From the NCBI RefSeq assembly GCF_048323675.1, contig NZ_JBLWFK010000006.1:1-64000 (forward strand): a DNA stretch of 64,000 bases, given 5' to 3'. Origin of the DNA: Mangrovimicrobium sp048323675. GTDB lineage: Bacteria; Pseudomonadota; Gammaproteobacteria; Pseudomonadales; Halieaceae. This document shows, piece by piece, positions 1-9,461 of the stretch. Made by a program: the position numbers and the translations under genes. How positions within the stretch are numbered: position 1 is the stretch's first letter; every line of letters begins with the position of its first letter. The notes below the pieces were generated by a model. The model was not told the origin of the DNA. It did no database searches and was given only the letters and a program-made list of their open reading frames with translations.

Positions 1-266
1 GCGCGCAGCTTGATCGCGCTGTCGCCGACATAGTAGGCACCCTGGGCACTGGCTTCGGCCAGCGCCTTGAGCGCCGCCGGGCTCGGGCCGTAGGGGTTCT
101 CGTTGGAGTTCAGGCGGGCGATGCCGGGGGCCGGCCCGTAGATGACGTCGGGGCGTACCAGGGTGGAGGCGCCCGCGGCGTGCGCCAGGCGGCCGCTGCT
201 GGCCGCCAGGCCGGCGGCGCCGGCGACGGCGCCGAGGAACAATCTGCGATTCATCGAAAGTGACAT
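1..266 (-). CDS. TAT-exported PLP-dependent aminotransferase, HisC-like (N-terminal part only)
   Basis: The gene runs off the left edge, so only the first 88 codons are visible. The start at 266 gives an N-terminus with a twin-arginine pattern (NRRLFLG at residues 6-12), then an Ala/Gly-rich hydrophobic stretch and an A-H-A-A-type cleavage region. After it comes RLNSNENPYGPSP, the hallmark N-terminal segment of histidinol-phosphate aminotransferase-type fold-I PLP enzymes. It therefore probably transfers an amino group in the periplasm rather than making histidine. A second ATG four codons downstream (Met5) would also keep the signal. The lysine that binds PLP lies outside the window, so activity cannot be judged. 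It is divergent from the TBDT at 1433 across a gap of about 1.2 kb, and the exported amidohydrolases and transpeptidases nearby fit a periplasmic amino-compound role. Confidence 0.8.
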   Translation of the reverse strand, partial: MSLSMNRRLFLGAVAGAAGLAASSGRLAHAAGASTLVRPDVIYGPAPGIARLNSNENPYGPSPAALKALAEASAQGAYYVGDSAIKLR

Positions 267-1432
267 GGAATTTTTCCCCTGTAATGGTGTCTTTTTTCGG
301 GCCCCGGTTCACTGCACACTCGATACCAGTGCCAGGTCAACCCGGAAAAGGAACGCCGCTTGCACCAGTCTCCGCAACGCCCCCAGTAGCGAGACCAGAT
401 ATAGGTCCTCGACACGCCCGAAGTCCTTCCCAAAGGGTGATTTCTTCATTCTTTTTCCTCCCAAAGACCTCCCGGAGGTTCCGCCGACATTCTTTTTGCT
501 TACTGCTTGATCAACTGCGGAGGAATTTTTCTCTCAGGCGGCGGGACAACATGGCCGTGGGGATTGGCCAGCTAGAATAAAGAAGGAAGACAGCATCCAG
601 ACCCGGCACCTGCGGACACCACACGGATCACCCAAACGGGTCACGCTCCCTGCCCGGCATCCTCTCGCTACAGAAAAACGCACAAAAATTTCAGAAGCAG
701 TCCCTATCCAAATTACCCGCAATTTATGCGAATACATATGCAAGCCAATAAGGAAGGGTAGAAGCCAGGACGCCAATTACCCTTACTTTCAAGGTGGAAA
801 AGGCGTTTTACAAGACGTCTCGTTTATTTCGACTATCGCCTTCCCCACCTTGAAAAACAACGACTGCAGCGCTCACCGGACGCCGGAATTTTTTTGATTT
901 TCGTCAAAATTTTTTGCGTGATTCAATGGCAGAAACCAGCTGTCACACCCAGCGGCACGCACTGAAAACTTCGCGCAACTTTGGTGCAACAACCTGCACA
1001 ATGCACGCGTCGCGGACGTTGGACGACTCCTGTCGACCTGCACATTGGCGCAAGACCCCATCCAGTTCCGAAAAAAAAATCACAAATTCGCTGCTCAAAT
1101 AATAGCATTCAACACGCCGCACATTACTACATTTACCGCGAATAAAGGCCTTTATTTATAGTGTTTTTTCAGAATCCGAAATTGCGAAGACCGGCGACTG
1201 GATTATCCGGATTTTCGTACCTCACAGGGCGCAAGGATAAAAAAACAGGATGATTGGCATGATTTCTGTATAAGCAGGCACGGGTCATCTCCCTCCGCAT
1301 CAGGTTTAGACCAAAGATGACCCATCCGTACCGCTTGCGCTCCAAGCCAAGCACAGCAAACAGACAGTGCAGTCAGCGTTAGCGGCAACGGACCACGGCA
1401 ATCCTGCTCGAATGTTGGAGGGACATACCTTG
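267..1432. other. Long intergenic region between divergent genes
   Basis: About 1.17 kb without a convincing gene. The open frames here are short, overlap on both strands and have no recognisable motif. The region is visibly more AT-rich than the genes around it, with several A and T runs (for example near 890-915 and 1070-1100). It contains the long imperfect inverted repeat at 787-855. It presumably carries promoters for the aminotransferase (leftward) and the TBDT (rightward). I see no tRNA or riboswitch-like structure that I can name. Confidence 0.6.
787..855. repeat. Long imperfect inverted repeat, 19-bp arms
   Basis: The left arm at 787-805 (TTTCAAGGTGGAAAAGGCG) and the right arm at 837-855 are complementary at 17 of 19 positions, separated by 31 bases. 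Transcribed, it would fold into a long stem with a 31-nt loop. There is no T-run after either arm, so it is not a simple terminator. It could be a regulator site, an untranslated-RNA structure or a remnant of a small mobile element. Nothing in the sequence decides among these. Confidence 0.6.
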
Positions 1433-4400
1433 ATGTTGTGTAAACCTGTATTTGATTTCCGTTCCGCACCCCGCGGTGCATTTTCCTTGTCAATCCTGCC
1501 CGCGGCCATACTCCTTGCCAATGCAAGCATCGCCCAGTCGCAAAATTCCGGGGCAGCGCTCGAAGAAGTCGTCGTCGTGGGATCGCAGATCCAGGGCGCC
1601 CGCATAACCGGCGCGCTGCCTGTCTCGGTGGTGTCACAGGAAGAAATCCAGGCGGTCAACGCGGTCTCGGGTGACGACCTGTTTCGCTCGCTCCCGGCAG
1701 CCGGCGATGTGACGTTCAATGGCACCTACCTCGGCGGCGGCAACTCCAACGCCGCGCGCGGCGACGTCTCTACCGTCAGCCTGCGCGGCCTCGCCCAGGG
1801 CAACACCCTGGTGCTCATCAACGGGCGCCGCTCGGTCGTGCACCCCACTTCGCAAACCGACAACCAGACCCCGGTATTCGGCTACAACATCAACGCCATA
1901 CCGGTGGCGGGCCTGAAACGCGTTGAAATCCTGAAAGATGGCGCCGCCGCCCTTTACGGCACCGATGCGGTTGCCGGCGTGGTAAACAACGTATTGCAGG
2001 ACGATTTCGTCGGCCTGGAAACCAACTTCCAGTACGGCACTTCCGAAAACGATGAATGGAGTTTCAACACCCTGTTCGGCACCGAACTCGGTGGGGGGCG
2101 CGGCAATGCGTCCTTTTACTTCGGCACGGTGCAGCAGGACGAACTGCTGAAGAAGGATCAATCCTACCTCGCCACGGCTGACCTGCGCCCGGAGGTAGCG
2201 GGTACCTCCTTCGCCGATGTGTCGGCGTTCAACGGACTCAGCGGCTACAGCGGCTGGGGGCAGTTCAAGGCGCTCAACCCCGACGGCTCCGTCATCAGTG
2301 ACCCCATCACCTCCAATGGCGTCCCGGTAACCCGCTCCGACGGCAACTTCCAGATCCACCCCGCCAGCGGCAACTGTGCTGCCACTTTGGTCAGTAGCGA
2401 TACCCTGTGCGTAGACGATTCAATTACCAGCCAGAACCAGGACCTGTATATCGACGACAACAAGGAGCCCGGGTATTCGCAGCTTCCGTCGGTCGAGCGC
2501 TACAACTTTTTCTCCTTCGTGAATTATGACCTCACCGACAAGCTGAGTTTCTTTGGCGAACTGGGCTATTACTGGGCCAAGACAGAGGCCATCAGTTCCT
2601 CTGGCGCCTCGCTCGGGCACACCCCGATCTTCATTCCCGCGGACAATTACTACAACCCCTTCGGACCGGTGGGTTCTCCCAACCGCCTGGCGGGACTGGA
2701 AGGCGTGCCGGACGAGGGCCTGCCCCTGGAGATCGAGGCCTACCGCTACCTCGACACCCCGCCCAGGAAGGTGGAAGTGGAGAACAGCCAATACCGGATC
2801 CTGGGTGGTTTGAGGGGCGATATCGGCGCCTGGAACTGGGAGTCCGCCGTGCTCTACAACGAGGCCAACGTCAAGGACTCGCAGGACCACATCAGCAGCC
2901 AGCTGATCCAGCAGGCCCTGGCCCTGACCACACCTGACGCCTACAACCCCTTCGCCGGGGGCGACGTCAACAATGTCTCCAACCCGGTCATCGGTACACC
3001 CAACCCACAGTCCACTATCGACAGCTTCCTGATTACCGCCGTACGCGAGAACACCACCAGCCTGGCGCTGTGGGACTTCAAGATATCCCGTCCCGACCTG
3101 TTCAGCCTCTGGGCCGGCGACGTAGGCGTCTCGACCGGTGTGGAATACCGCAAGGAAACCTACGAGGACGACCGCGACAGCCGCCAGGACACTTCCAGCC
3201 CCTACGTCGACATCGTCTTCGGTGGTGTCTACCCCAGCGACCTGATGGGCCACAGCCCCTCCCCCGATGTCGACGGGGACCGCGACGTCATGTCCGCCTA
3301 CCTGGAATTCTCGGTGCCGGTCATTTCGCCGGAGATGGGCATCCCCCTGGTGCAGGCGATCGACCTGCAGCTCGCCGGCCGCTACGAGGACTACAGCGAC
3401 GTCGGCACCGTCACCACGCCGAAGATCGCCGGTTCCTGGGATATTGTGGACGGCCTGCGCCTGCGCGGTTCCTGGTCCGAGGGTTTCAAGGCGCCGAACC
3501 TCGAGGTGCTGAACATCCCTGTGCTGGCGCGCAGCTATACCCGCACCGACAACGTCAAGTGTGAGGCCGACCTGCAACAGGGCGTGATCAGCGACTTCTC
3601 CGAGTGTAACCGCAGCCTCGGCGTGCTCAGCGAACGCGCCGGTAACCCCGATCTCGAGCCCGAGGACTCAACCAGCTACTCCTTCGGTGTCGTGTTCGAA
3701 CCGACCTTCCTGCCCGAACGGTTCGGCAGCCTGATCTTCACTGTCGACAAGTGGGAAATCGAACAGACCGGTATCGTCGGCGTCCTGAGTGACCAGACTG
3801 CGGTCGACCTGGACTACTACTACCGCATGCTGGGCTCCAGCAACCCGAACATCAACCGCCAGCCTGCCAACTCCGTTGAAGTCGACGAGTTTGCCGGGGT
3901 GGTCGACGCGTCGGGCAATCCGCTGGCGGCGGCCGGCACCATCGAGTCCGTCAACGCGCTGTTCTTCAACCTGCTGCCGTTGAAAGTCGGCGGGATCGAC
4001 TTCGGCGTCGTCTGGGACACCAGCCTCGGCAAACTCGGCGACGTGCGCTTCAATTTCAACGGCACCAAGCTGACCGACTACTACAGTGATCCCACCGAAC
4101 AGGATGCCCTGCTGGCCAGCGCCCAGGCGTCCGGTGTGATCAATGGCGGCGTCAACCTGGAAGGCACTTCGGGTGACCTGATCGGCCAGAACGGTAACCC
4201 GGAATTGAAATGGACGCTGACGACGACCTGGGACAAGGGGCCGTTCCAGGTCGGGTTGATGACCAAGTTCACCGATGCGGTCGAGCAGCCCGCAGTCAGG
4301 AACTCCGAGGGTAAGGCGTGGAAGGTCGATTCCCAGACCACCTACAACCTCTACGGCCAGTACACCATGGACAACGGCATGAGCTTCAAGATCGGGGCTC

Positions 4401-4510
4401 GCAACCTGACCGACGAGGATCCGCCCCTGGCGGCTGGCGGCTACATGGGCAATCTTTACCAGCCCTATGGACGCTACGTGTACGCCAGCATCCACAAATC
4501 GTTCTTCTGA
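1433..4510 (+). CDS. TonB-dependent outer-membrane receptor (about 1025 aa)
   Basis: An outer-membrane beta-barrel importer powered by TonB-ExbBD. I chose the ATG at 1433 because TTGGAGGG lies about 10 bases upstream; in-frame GTG (1367) and ATG (1412) codons lack this. A signal peptide (SILPAAILLANASIAQ) is followed by a TonB-box-like EEVVVVGS, then the plug domain with SLRGLAQGNTLVLINGRR and DGAAALYGTDAVAGVVN. The protein is long for the family and ends in an aromatic residue (IHKSFF), as barrel proteins do. It starts a plus-strand run with two exported amidohydrolases, suggesting uptake of the oligomeric or N-acylated compound they process. The ligand cannot be read from sequence. Confidence 0.93.
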   Translation: MLCKPVFDFRSAPRGAFSLSILPAAILLANASIAQSQNSGAALEEVVVVGSQIQGARITGALPVSVVSQEEIQAVNAVSGDDLFRSLPAAGDVTFNGTYLGGGNSNAARGDVSTVSLRGLAQGNTLVLINGRRSVVHPTSQTDNQTPVFGYNINAIPVAGLKRVEILKDGAAALYGTDAVAGVVNNVLQDDFVGLETNFQYGTSENDEWSFNTLFGTELGGGRGNASFYFGTVQQDELLKKDQSYLATADLRPEVAGTSFADVSAFNGLSGYSGWGQFKALNPDGSVISDPITSNGVPVTRSDGNFQIHPASGNCAATLVSSDTLCVDDSITSQNQDLYIDDNKEPGYSQLPSVERYNFFSFVNYDLTDKLSFFGELGYYWAKTEAISSSGASLGHTPIFIPADNYYNPFGPVGSPNRLAGLEGVPDEGLPLEIEAYRYLDTPPRKVEVENSQYRILGGLRGDIGAWNWESAVLYNEANVKDSQDHISSQLIQQALALTTPDAYNPFAGGDVNNVSNPVIGTPNPQSTIDSFLITAVRENTTSLALWDFKISRPDLFSLWAGDVGVSTGVEYRKETYEDDRDSRQDTSSPYVDIVFGGVYPSDLMGHSPSPDVDGDRDVMSAYLEFSVPVISPEMGIPLVQAIDLQLAGRYEDYSDVGTVTTPKIAGSWDIVDGLRLRGSWSEGFKAPNLEVLNIPVLARSYTRTDNVKCEADLQQGVISDFSECNRSLGVLSERAGNPDLEPEDSTSYSFGVVFEPTFLPERFGSLIFTVDKWEIEQTGIVGVLSDQTAVDLDYYYRMLGSSNPNINRQPANSVEVDEFAGVVDASGNPLAAAGTIESVNALFFNLLPLKVGGIDFGVVWDTSLGKLGDVRFNFNGTKLTDYYSDPTEQDALLASAQASGVINGGVNLEGTSGDLIGQNGNPELKWTLTTTWDKGPFQVGLMTKFTDAVEQPAVRNSEGKAWKVDSQTTYNLYGQYTMDNGMSFKIGARNLTDEDPPLAAGGYMGNLYQPYGRYVYASIHKSFF

Positions 4511-4515
4511 TGGAA

Positions 4516-4553
4516 CAGCACCAGCCCGGCCGCTAGCGGCCGGGCTGGTGCTG
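4516..4553. terminator. Perfect 38-bp palindrome, terminator-like
   Basis: A perfect inverted repeat centred at 4534/4535 (core GCCGCTAGCGGC) begins five bases after the TBDT stop codon. It would form a very stable hairpin, but no T-run follows. It may attenuate transcription or protect the 3' end of the mRNA before the next gene rather than act as a full terminator. Confidence 0.6.
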
Positions 4554-4651
4554 GCTGAACCATCCGTACTCCTTCTTTGTTACCTGGCGCGCAACACCCG
4601 GTTGCGCGCAATTTCTTGTCTTTGTCGACAGACGCCACAGGAGAATTTTCC

Positions 4652-7594
4652 ATGCGTTCCAGTTTCCACCCGGCCCGGTTGACCGGCAGCTTGCGATCGC
4701 ACCGCGTGCATCATTTGCTGACCGCGACCACGATGCTGGCTCTCTGCCTGACGCCCTTCAGTACCGCTCGTTCCGCCCCCGAACAACGCACCTTGATCGA
4801 TGTGGAAATGACCGAGGGCACCAACATGTCTGCCGCCCTGTCACCGGACGGCAAGACCTTTGTCATCGCCCTGCAGGGCGTGCTCTGGTCCCTGCCGGTA
4901 ACTGGCGGCAAGGCCACCGCCCTGACCCCGGCTTCCATGGACGCCCAGGAACCGGCGTGGTCGCCCGATGGCAGCACCATCGCTTTCTACGCCTTCGCCG
5001 ATAACGGTTTCAGTGTCTGGACCATGGCGCCCGACGGCAGCGGACTCAAACAGGCCAGCGAGACCACCGAAGATGCCCGCTACCCCAGCTTCAGCCCGGA
5101 CGGCGACAACCTGCTGTATGCCAGCGATGGCGCCGGGGGCTACAACATACGCTCACTGGCACTGGACAGCGGCGAATACCGGCAACTGACCTTCGCCAGT
5201 GAAACCGGCTACGAAATGCCGCCTGCGCCCTACTTCCGGGGTGCCGGCAACGCGGTTTATCCCGCGCTCTCGCCCGACGGCGACAGCATGGCCTTCGTCA
5301 TCGACGGCAGCGAGGATACGCTGGTCGTCAGGGACAAATCCGCTACAGACACGCACCGGGCGGTGTTCAGCAGCGCCACCCTGGGCGCGCCGCTCTGGAC
5401 ACCCGGAGGCGACGTGCTCTACATCGCCGGTCTTGAGGAGAATGCCGCCTTCCTGGCCCGTGTGCCGCTCGATGGCAGCGCGGCCACAAAGCTGGTGGAG
5501 GGTATGGACGTATTCCCCTTCCGACCCAGCCTGGCCGCCGACGGGACGCTTTACTACACCGCGGACGGCGGTATTCACAGCATCACCCCCGAGGGGAAAG
5601 CCGGCCGCAACGTACCGTTTTCGGCGACGGTCACCCTCGACCGCACCCCTTACCAGCGCCGCGCTTATGACTTCGACAACCAGGCGCCGCAAAAGGCCCT
5701 GGGCATCATCGACCCGGTGCTGTCACCGGACGGTTCATCGCTGGCTTTTGCCGCCCTCGGCGATCTCTGGCTGGCGGAACTCGCCACCGGCACCACCCGC
5801 CAGCTGACCGACGACAAATTTGTGGACCTGTCGCCGAGCTGGTCACCCGATGGCAAGCGCATCGCCTTTATATCGGACCGCGGCGGCAAAACGGCAATCT
5901 GGGCCCTGGACGTCGCCTCCGGCGAAACCGCGCAACTGGCCGATACCGAGGCGGTGCCCAACAGCCCGGTGTGGTCGCCCGATGGCAAGGAGATCGCCTA
6001 CCTCGCCGATTCCATGATCGCCATCTTCCTCGGCGGCACCGTCAACGTGCTCGACGTTGCCAGCGGGGCATCCCGGGTGATTTCCGAACCCATCTTCGGT
6101 CCCAGCGCCCCCGCCTGGTCGCCGGACGGCAGCACCGTCGCCGTTTATCACCGCCGCCCCATCAGCAGCCGCTTCCGCGAGGGGCACAACGTGATCTACC
6201 TGCTCCCCGCTTCCGGTGAAGGCGACAAGCTCATGGTCAGCCCGGTGCCCGGCAAGTCGCTCGGGCGCCGCCAGTTCAACCGGCCCGCGTGGTCGAGCAA
6301 GGGCGACATGGTCTATCGCATCGACGGCCAGCTGTGGTCGGTGCACCTGTCTACCGACGGGACCACCGGGACGCCAGTCGAGATCGCCGGCGCTGGCGAG
6401 AACCCGAGCTGGTCCGCCGACGCCTCTCACCTCGTCTACCTCGACGGCGCATCGATCAAGCTGTATGACGCCGCCAAAGGCTCCACCCGCAGCCTGGATG
6501 TCCAGCCCGAGTGGCAGCGCGCGCTGCCCGCCGGCGCCCTCACCATCCGCGCCGGCAAGCTTTACGACGGCACCGGTGACAGTTACCGGGAAAACGTCGA
6601 CATCCACGTGAAAAACGGCGTCATCAGCGCTGTGGTGGCAGCCGGCAGCGCGCCGGTCGAAGGTGAACTGATCGACGCCTCGCAGCAGGCGGTGCTCCCC
6701 GGCCTGATCGAGGGCCACACCCACCTGACCACCGCCCAGGGGATTGGCCTCGGGGAAACCTACCTGAGCTTCGGTATCACCAGTGTGCGCGAAACCGGGA
6801 CCGACCCCTACTTCGCCGTGGAACGCCGCGAGGCCGAGGCCTCCGGTCGACGCAACATGCCGCGCATCTTTACCGCGGGCCCGCTCAACGAGGGCGCCAG
6901 GGTGTCCTACGGTGTCTCCGACACCGTGGGCAGCGTGGAACGGGCGGAGGACAGCATGCGCCTTTCCGATGAACTCCAGCTGGACATGTACAAGAGCTAC
7001 GTGCGCCAGGGCTATACGGTGCAGAAACGCGTCATCGAACTGGCCCACGCCAGCGGCATCCCGCTGTCGTCACACGAGCTCTACCCCGCTGTCGCCAACG
7101 GGATCGACCAGATGGAACACTTCGGCGCGACCAGCCGCCGCGGTTACTCGCTGAAGACCTCCCGCCTGCACCACGCCTACCAGGACGTGATCGCCCTGAT
7201 CAGCCAGTCCGGGATGGTGCTGACGCCCACCCTCGCGCTCGAGGCCAGGGGTGACAGCGTGGAAGCCCAACTCGCCACCCTGCGCAAGCTGGCGGCGGCG
7301 GGCGCGAAGATCCAGGCGGGCACCGACTCGCCCTTCGTGCCGCACGGCGAAGCCCTGCACCGCGAGCTGGAAATCTACGTGCAGGCCGGCCAGTCACCGG
7401 CCTGGGCAATCCGCACCGCCACCAGCGACTCCGCGCGCTACATCGGCGCGGGCGACCAGATCGGCACCATCGCCCCCGGCTACATGGCGGACATCCTCAT
7501 CGTGGACGGCGATCCCCTCAAGGACATCCTGGCGCTGCGGGAAGTCGATACGGTAATCAAGAGCGGCGCCGTCGCCTGGCGGAAATCGCAATGA
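4652..7594 (+). CDS. Exported TolB-type beta-propeller / amidohydrolase fusion
   Basis: A two-domain exported hydrolase of about 980 aa. The ATG at 4652 has AGGAG about 10 bases upstream. A signal peptide covers roughly residues 1-45. Residues 60-620 hold repeated WD40-like PD40 units (LSPDG, WSPDG, PSFSPDG and similar, at least nine), which form a TolB-like propeller. The rest is an amidohydrolase of the imidazolonepropionase-like group, with metal ligands H689 and H691 in GHTHLT, a downstream HELYPA and QAGTDSPFVPHGE. Such enzymes cleave amide or peptide bonds (Xaa-Pro dipeptidase-like or N-acyl amino acid hydrolase); the substrate here is unknown. The architecture is known in Proteobacteria. 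It lies 25 bp before the next amidohydrolase, so they are likely co-transcribed. Confidence 0.9.
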   Translation: MRSSFHPARLTGSLRSHRVHHLLTATTMLALCLTPFSTARSAPEQRTLIDVEMTEGTNMSAALSPDGKTFVIALQGVLWSLPVTGGKATALTPASMDAQEPAWSPDGSTIAFYAFADNGFSVWTMAPDGSGLKQASETTEDARYPSFSPDGDNLLYASDGAGGYNIRSLALDSGEYRQLTFASETGYEMPPAPYFRGAGNAVYPALSPDGDSMAFVIDGSEDTLVVRDKSATDTHRAVFSSATLGAPLWTPGGDVLYIAGLEENAAFLARVPLDGSAATKLVEGMDVFPFRPSLAADGTLYYTADGGIHSITPEGKAGRNVPFSATVTLDRTPYQRRAYDFDNQAPQKALGIIDPVLSPDGSSLAFAALGDLWLAELATGTTRQLTDDKFVDLSPSWSPDGKRIAFISDRGGKTAIWALDVASGETAQLADTEAVPNSPVWSPDGKEIAYLADSMIAIFLGGTVNVLDVASGASRVISEPIFGPSAPAWSPDGSTVAVYHRRPISSRFREGHNVIYLLPASGEGDKLMVSPVPGKSLGRRQFNRPAWSSKGDMVYRIDGQLWSVHLSTDGTTGTPVEIAGAGENPSWSADASHLVYLDGASIKLYDAAKGSTRSLDVQPEWQRALPAGALTIRAGKLYDGTGDSYRENVDIHVKNGVISAVVAAGSAPVEGELIDASQQAVLPGLIEGHTHLTTAQGIGLGETYLSFGITSVRETGTDPYFAVERREAEASGRRNMPRIFTAGPLNEGARVSYGVSDTVGSVERAEDSMRLSDELQLDMYKSYVRQGYTVQKRVIELAHASGIPLSSHELYPAVANGIDQMEHFGATSRRGYSLKTSRLHHAYQDVIALISQSGMVLTPTLALEARGDSVEAQLATLRKLAAAGAKIQAGTDSPFVPHGEALHRELEIYVQAGQSPAWAIRTATSDSARYIGAGDQIGTIAPGYMADILIVDGDPLKDILALREVDTVIKSGAVAWRKSQ

Positions 7595-7619
7595 AAACGC
7601 GCTACGAGGTATAGGCACA

Positions 7620-9368
7620 ATGAAACACCTGAAACTTCACCTGGCCGTCCTGGCCCTGTTCCAGGCGGGCCAGCTGGCTGCAGCCGAGCTGGCCATCACC
7701 CGGGCCACGATCTTTCCCGCCACGGGAGAGATGCCCTACTCGGGGACCGTGGTCATCGACGAGGGGCTGATCAGCGCCATCAACCGGGATGGCAGCTACC
7801 CGGCGAATACCCCGGTACTGGACGCTGAAAACCTGTCCCTGTTGCCGGGCTTTTTCGACCTGCACACCCACTTCACCCCCCGCGGCTACCCGGCCACCCT
7901 GCCGCAGATCGCCCAGGCTTATGTCGCATCCGGCGTCACTACGGTGCTGGATTTTCACCAGGCACCGGAGGCCTTCGCACCGCGCCGCGAGTGGCAGGAA
8001 AGCGTCCCCGCGCCGCACATCCGCATGGTGGCGCGCACCAGCACCACCGGCGGCCACGGCGCGGACTGGAGCGACACGACCACCACGAAATGGGTGGATA
8101 CGCCCTACGCGGCCACCAAAGCCATCGACGAACTGGTGCCCTACCAGCCCGACGCCATCAAGGCGTTCACCGACGGCTGGCGCTACGGCTCCGGTGTCGA
8201 CAATACCAGCATGAACGAACCGACCCTCGCAGCCCTGGTGGCGGAGGCCCACGCCAATGGCATGCCGGTGCTGTCGCACACCGTTACCGTCGAGCGCGCG
8301 GGCATCGCCGCGCGCGCGGGCGTGGATGTGATCGCCCACAGTCTTCTCGACCGGCCGCTGGACGAGGCGACTATCGCGGACATGGCCGCGGCGAAAACCT
8401 CCTACGCGCCGACGCTGGCGGTCTATGAGCCGGAAAAGCCGGGGCGCGACGTACCGCCGGAAGTCATGGAAAAGCTCCGGGAACGCTTCCAGGTAGGGTT
8501 GGACAACGTCAAGACCCTGTCTGACGCCGGCGTCAATGTGGCCCTCGGTACCGACGCGGGCATGATCGGGACGCCGCACGGCGCCTCGACCCTGCGGGAG
8601 ATGGAATTGCTGGTGCGCGCCGGCCTGAGCCCCGCGCAGGCGCTGCAGGCCGGCACCCGCAACAGCGCCCTGGCGCTTGGCGTGCTGGACCAGCGCGGCA
8701 CCATCGAAGTCGGCAAGGCCGCCGACCTGGTGCTGGTCGACGGGGAGCCCTGGAAGGAAATCGGCGCGGTGCGCAATACGGTCTATACCTTTGTCGATGG
8801 CCGCAAGGTATTCGGTCCCGGCGCTCCGGCGGCGGTGACCGCCACCGTCATGGAACCGGCACCGGCCGCGACGCTGATCGATGATTTCGAGCGCGCCGAC
8901 GGACGCACCAGCCTCGACACCCTGCGTACCGGCGCGCCGGACGGCGGCCTGGAGCGCAGCTGGCAGATCATCCAGACCCTGCCAAAAGTGGACGGCGGCA
9001 AGGTACTGTTGTTGACCGGGGAGCTGGCCTCCCGGGAACAGGCGCAGATCGGCGTGGTGCTGCCCCTGAGCCAGGGCAGTGTCCAGCCAGTCGATGCCAG
9101 TGCCTTTGAGGGCCTGTCGTTCGAACTGCGTGGCGACGGCGGTCCCTACCTGCTGTCGGTCACCACCACCGCGGGCAACTGGACCAGCCCGCTGCAGGCG
9201 GACAGTGAGTGGCGCAGCGTCAAGGTGCCGTTCAGCGCGTTGCAGCCCCTCGATCCCGCCCAGTCCCCCTGGTCCAGTGCCGCGTTGATTGACGTCGGCT
9301 TCCTGATCCAGCGGCCGGGTTCCAACCAGGAAACCTGGCTCGGACTGGACAACGTCGCCTTCTACTGA
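7620..9368 (+). CDS. Exported amidohydrolase with C-terminal CIA30/CBM11-like domain
   Basis: 582 aa, starting with a signal peptide (LAVLALFQAGQLAAAE). Residues 20-400 are a metal-dependent amidohydrolase: H82 and H84 in DLHTHF, SHTVTVERAG, and GTDAGMIGTPHGAS with the catalytic Asp. Residues about 420-582 resemble a CIA30/CBM11 jelly-roll domain (LIDDFERADG at its start, WRSVKVPFSAL, and a final LGLDNVAFY), usually linked to carbohydrate or membrane-complex binding. It follows the propeller-amidohydrolase by 25 bp and probably shares its operon and substrate class. The function of the C-terminal domain in this setting is inferred. Confidence 0.88.
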   Translation: MKHLKLHLAVLALFQAGQLAAAELAITRATIFPATGEMPYSGTVVIDEGLISAINRDGSYPANTPVLDAENLSLLPGFFDLHTHFTPRGYPATLPQIAQAYVASGVTTVLDFHQAPEAFAPRREWQESVPAPHIRMVARTSTTGGHGADWSDTTTTKWVDTPYAATKAIDELVPYQPDAIKAFTDGWRYGSGVDNTSMNEPTLAALVAEAHANGMPVLSHTVTVERAGIAARAGVDVIAHSLLDRPLDEATIADMAAAKTSYAPTLAVYEPEKPGRDVPPEVMEKLRERFQVGLDNVKTLSDAGVNVALGTDAGMIGTPHGASTLREMELLVRAGLSPAQALQAGTRNSALALGVLDQRGTIEVGKAADLVLVDGEPWKEIGAVRNTVYTFVDGRKVFGPGAPAAVTATVMEPAPAATLIDDFERADGRTSLDTLRTGAPDGGLERSWQIIQTLPKVDGGKVLLLTGELASREQAQIGVVLPLSQGSVQPVDASAFEGLSFELRGDGGPYLLSVTTTAGNWTSPLQADSEWRSVKVPFSALQPLDPAQSPWSSAALIDVGFLIQRPGSNQETWLGLDNVAFY

Positions 9369-9381
9369 AGGACTCTGCTGC

Positions 9382-9420
9382 GCAACAAAAAAGCCCCCGC
9401 ATAGCGGTGGCTTTTTTTGC
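9382..9420. terminator. Bidirectional rho-independent terminator
   Basis: A GC-rich stem (AGCC-CCCGC / GCGGTGGCT) is flanked by A6 on the left and T7 on the right, so it can stop transcripts from both sides. It sits between the convergent amidohydrolase and gamma-glutamyltranspeptidase genes. Confidence 0.85.
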
Positions 9421-9461
9421 GCCGAACCGTCGCGGACAGCCCGGCGCCCATGCAGCGCAGC

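Noticed and set aside
889..920. ATTTT-CGTC-AAAAT inverted repeat as an operator
   Set aside because: Only 5-bp arms in a T-rich stretch; too weak to call.
2420..3577. Long minus-strand open frame inside the TBDT at 1433
   Set aside because: Opposite strand of a clear TBDT, low-complexity Gly/Val/Ala composition and no motif; a high-GC shadow.
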